A DNA stretch of 64,000 nucleotides from Bifidobacterium vespertilionis. GTDB lineage: Bacteria > Actinomycetota > Actinomycetes > Actinomycetales > Bifidobacteriaceae. Position numbers and translations under genes: made by a program. Positions 63,724 through 64,000 of the stretch are shown piece by piece. The notes below the pieces were generated by a model. That model saw nothing but the letters and a program-made list of their open reading frames with translations, did not search any database and was not told the origin of the DNA. How positions within the stretch are numbered: the stretch's first letter is position 1; the number at the start of each line of letters is the position of its first letter. The stretch covers positions 62,001 through 126,000 of the forward strand of contig NZ_RZNZ01000003.1 in the NCBI RefSeq assembly GCF_008698145.1, given 5' to 3'.

Positions 63724-63803
63724 TGCCCCCAGCGGGGCTCGAACCCGCAAGCCGAAGCGATGGATTTTAAGTCCACTGCGTATACCAATTTCGCCATGGG
63801 GGC
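63724..63803 (-). tRNA. tRNA-Leu (anticodon TAA)
   Basis: Acceptor GCCCCCA/TGGGGGC with discriminator A, anticodon stem GTGGA/TCCAT around CTTAAAA (TAA), an extended variable region (CGCTTCGGCTT) as expected for Leu, and T stem GCGGG/CCCGC. CCA is not encoded. It contrasts with the CAA tRNA at 20632, which lacks the long arm. Confidence 0.95.
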
Positions 63804-63867
63804 CTGTGCGGGCGGTTTTGGGCCACCCGCGCAAACCAAATACTTGGCTATTATGCCACGTCCGCGG

Positions 63868-64000
63868 TCACGCCGCGAGCAGCCGGCGTCCGTAGTCGAG
63901 CACGATGCCGTCCAGCAGGCCGTGCTCACTGGCCACGTAGGAGGTGATCGTGCCGGCCCCACGGGCCGCGTTGGCGCGTTCGGCCACCTTGGCGAGCACG
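63868..64000 (-). CDS. Ppx/GppA phosphatase family protein, C-terminal end
   Basis: The last 43 codons, open to the right edge, encode VLAKVAERANAARGAG, then VASEHGLLDGIVLDYGRR and a stop at 63868-63870. SEHGLLDG is the C-terminal signature of exopolyphosphatase/pppGpp phosphatase proteins. The rest lies outside the window. It is on the minus strand, 65 bases from tRNA-Leu. Confidence 0.75.
   Translation of the reverse strand, partial: VLAKVAERANAARGAGTITSYVASEHGLLDGIVLDYGRRLLAA

Overview
The window is a high-GC actinobacterial chromosome segment, almost certainly Bifidobacterium. The signs are two WhiB proteins, a CarD-ispF pair, a PdtaS/PdtaR-type ANTAR two-component pair, an LCP protein beside a WhiB2-like gene and a large glycosyltransferase, glycogen genes glgX and glgB, strong GGAGG-type ribosome sites, and the actinobacterial gene order rpsA-coaE-uvrB-pyk-pdtaR-polA. 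The species cannot be fixed from the sequence alone. There is no rRNA, CRISPR array, recognisable transposase or integrase gene.

Layout. 1-5.8 kb: aroA (cut by the left edge), a MazG-like NTP pyrophosphohydrolase, a TSUP permease, an MFS transporter behind LacI-type operators, a membrane protein and a methyltransferase. 5.99-11.5 kb: a tRNA-Pro(TGG) gene followed by an island of degenerate attachment sites. Each is a tRNA 3' fragment with paired GGTAACGA arm motifs at fixed distances. They enclose a DinJ-YafQ toxin-antitoxin pair, a TetR-controlled CrtC/AttH-like gene, an AT-rich quinone-oxidoreductase-like gene and a HEPN (Abi-like) gene with an in-frame stop near its end. 11.6-27.2 kb: core genes (PP2C-like, DJ-1/PfpI, glgX, two Nudix genes, nif3-like, polA, pdtaR, tRNA-Leu, pyk, terC-like, uvrB, coaE).

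27.2-34.3 kb: a second island that splits the usually adjacent coaE and rpsA. It holds another attachment-site remnant on the minus strand, an MFS drug exporter with a divergent LysR gene, a second HEPN/Abi-like gene and another MFS gene. Two inverted copies of a 112-bp palindromic element and clusters of CATCCTGAGCG repeats lie toward its two ends. 34.3-47.5 kb: rpsA, folD, a metal ABC transporter with a Zur-like box, a five-and-a-half unit array of variable-loop palindromes, ispF-carD, glgB, an OmpR-type two-component system, comF and a HAD hydrolase. 47.5-58.7 kb: an envelope/regulation cluster (zincin-fold protein without its HExxH motif, DUF5719-like protein, giant GT2 membrane protein, WhiB2-like, LCP, EccC-like FtsK ATPase, WhiB1-like, PdtaS). 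58.8-64 kb: a hemolysin III-like gene, a small-protein/GNAT insert that seems to have split and rebuilt the start of a hexose-6-phosphate epimerase gene, greA, FKBP, a membrane protein, tRNA-Leu(TAA) and the end of a Ppx/GppA gene.

The most notable discovery is the family of tRNA-Pro-directed attachment sites. The core-to-arm spacings (about 147 bp on one side, about 94 bp on the other) are kept within one or two bases at copies far apart in the window. The same flanks carry either a toxin-antitoxin pair or a HEPN gene. This looks like a set of small, integrase-less, exchangeable defence cassettes.
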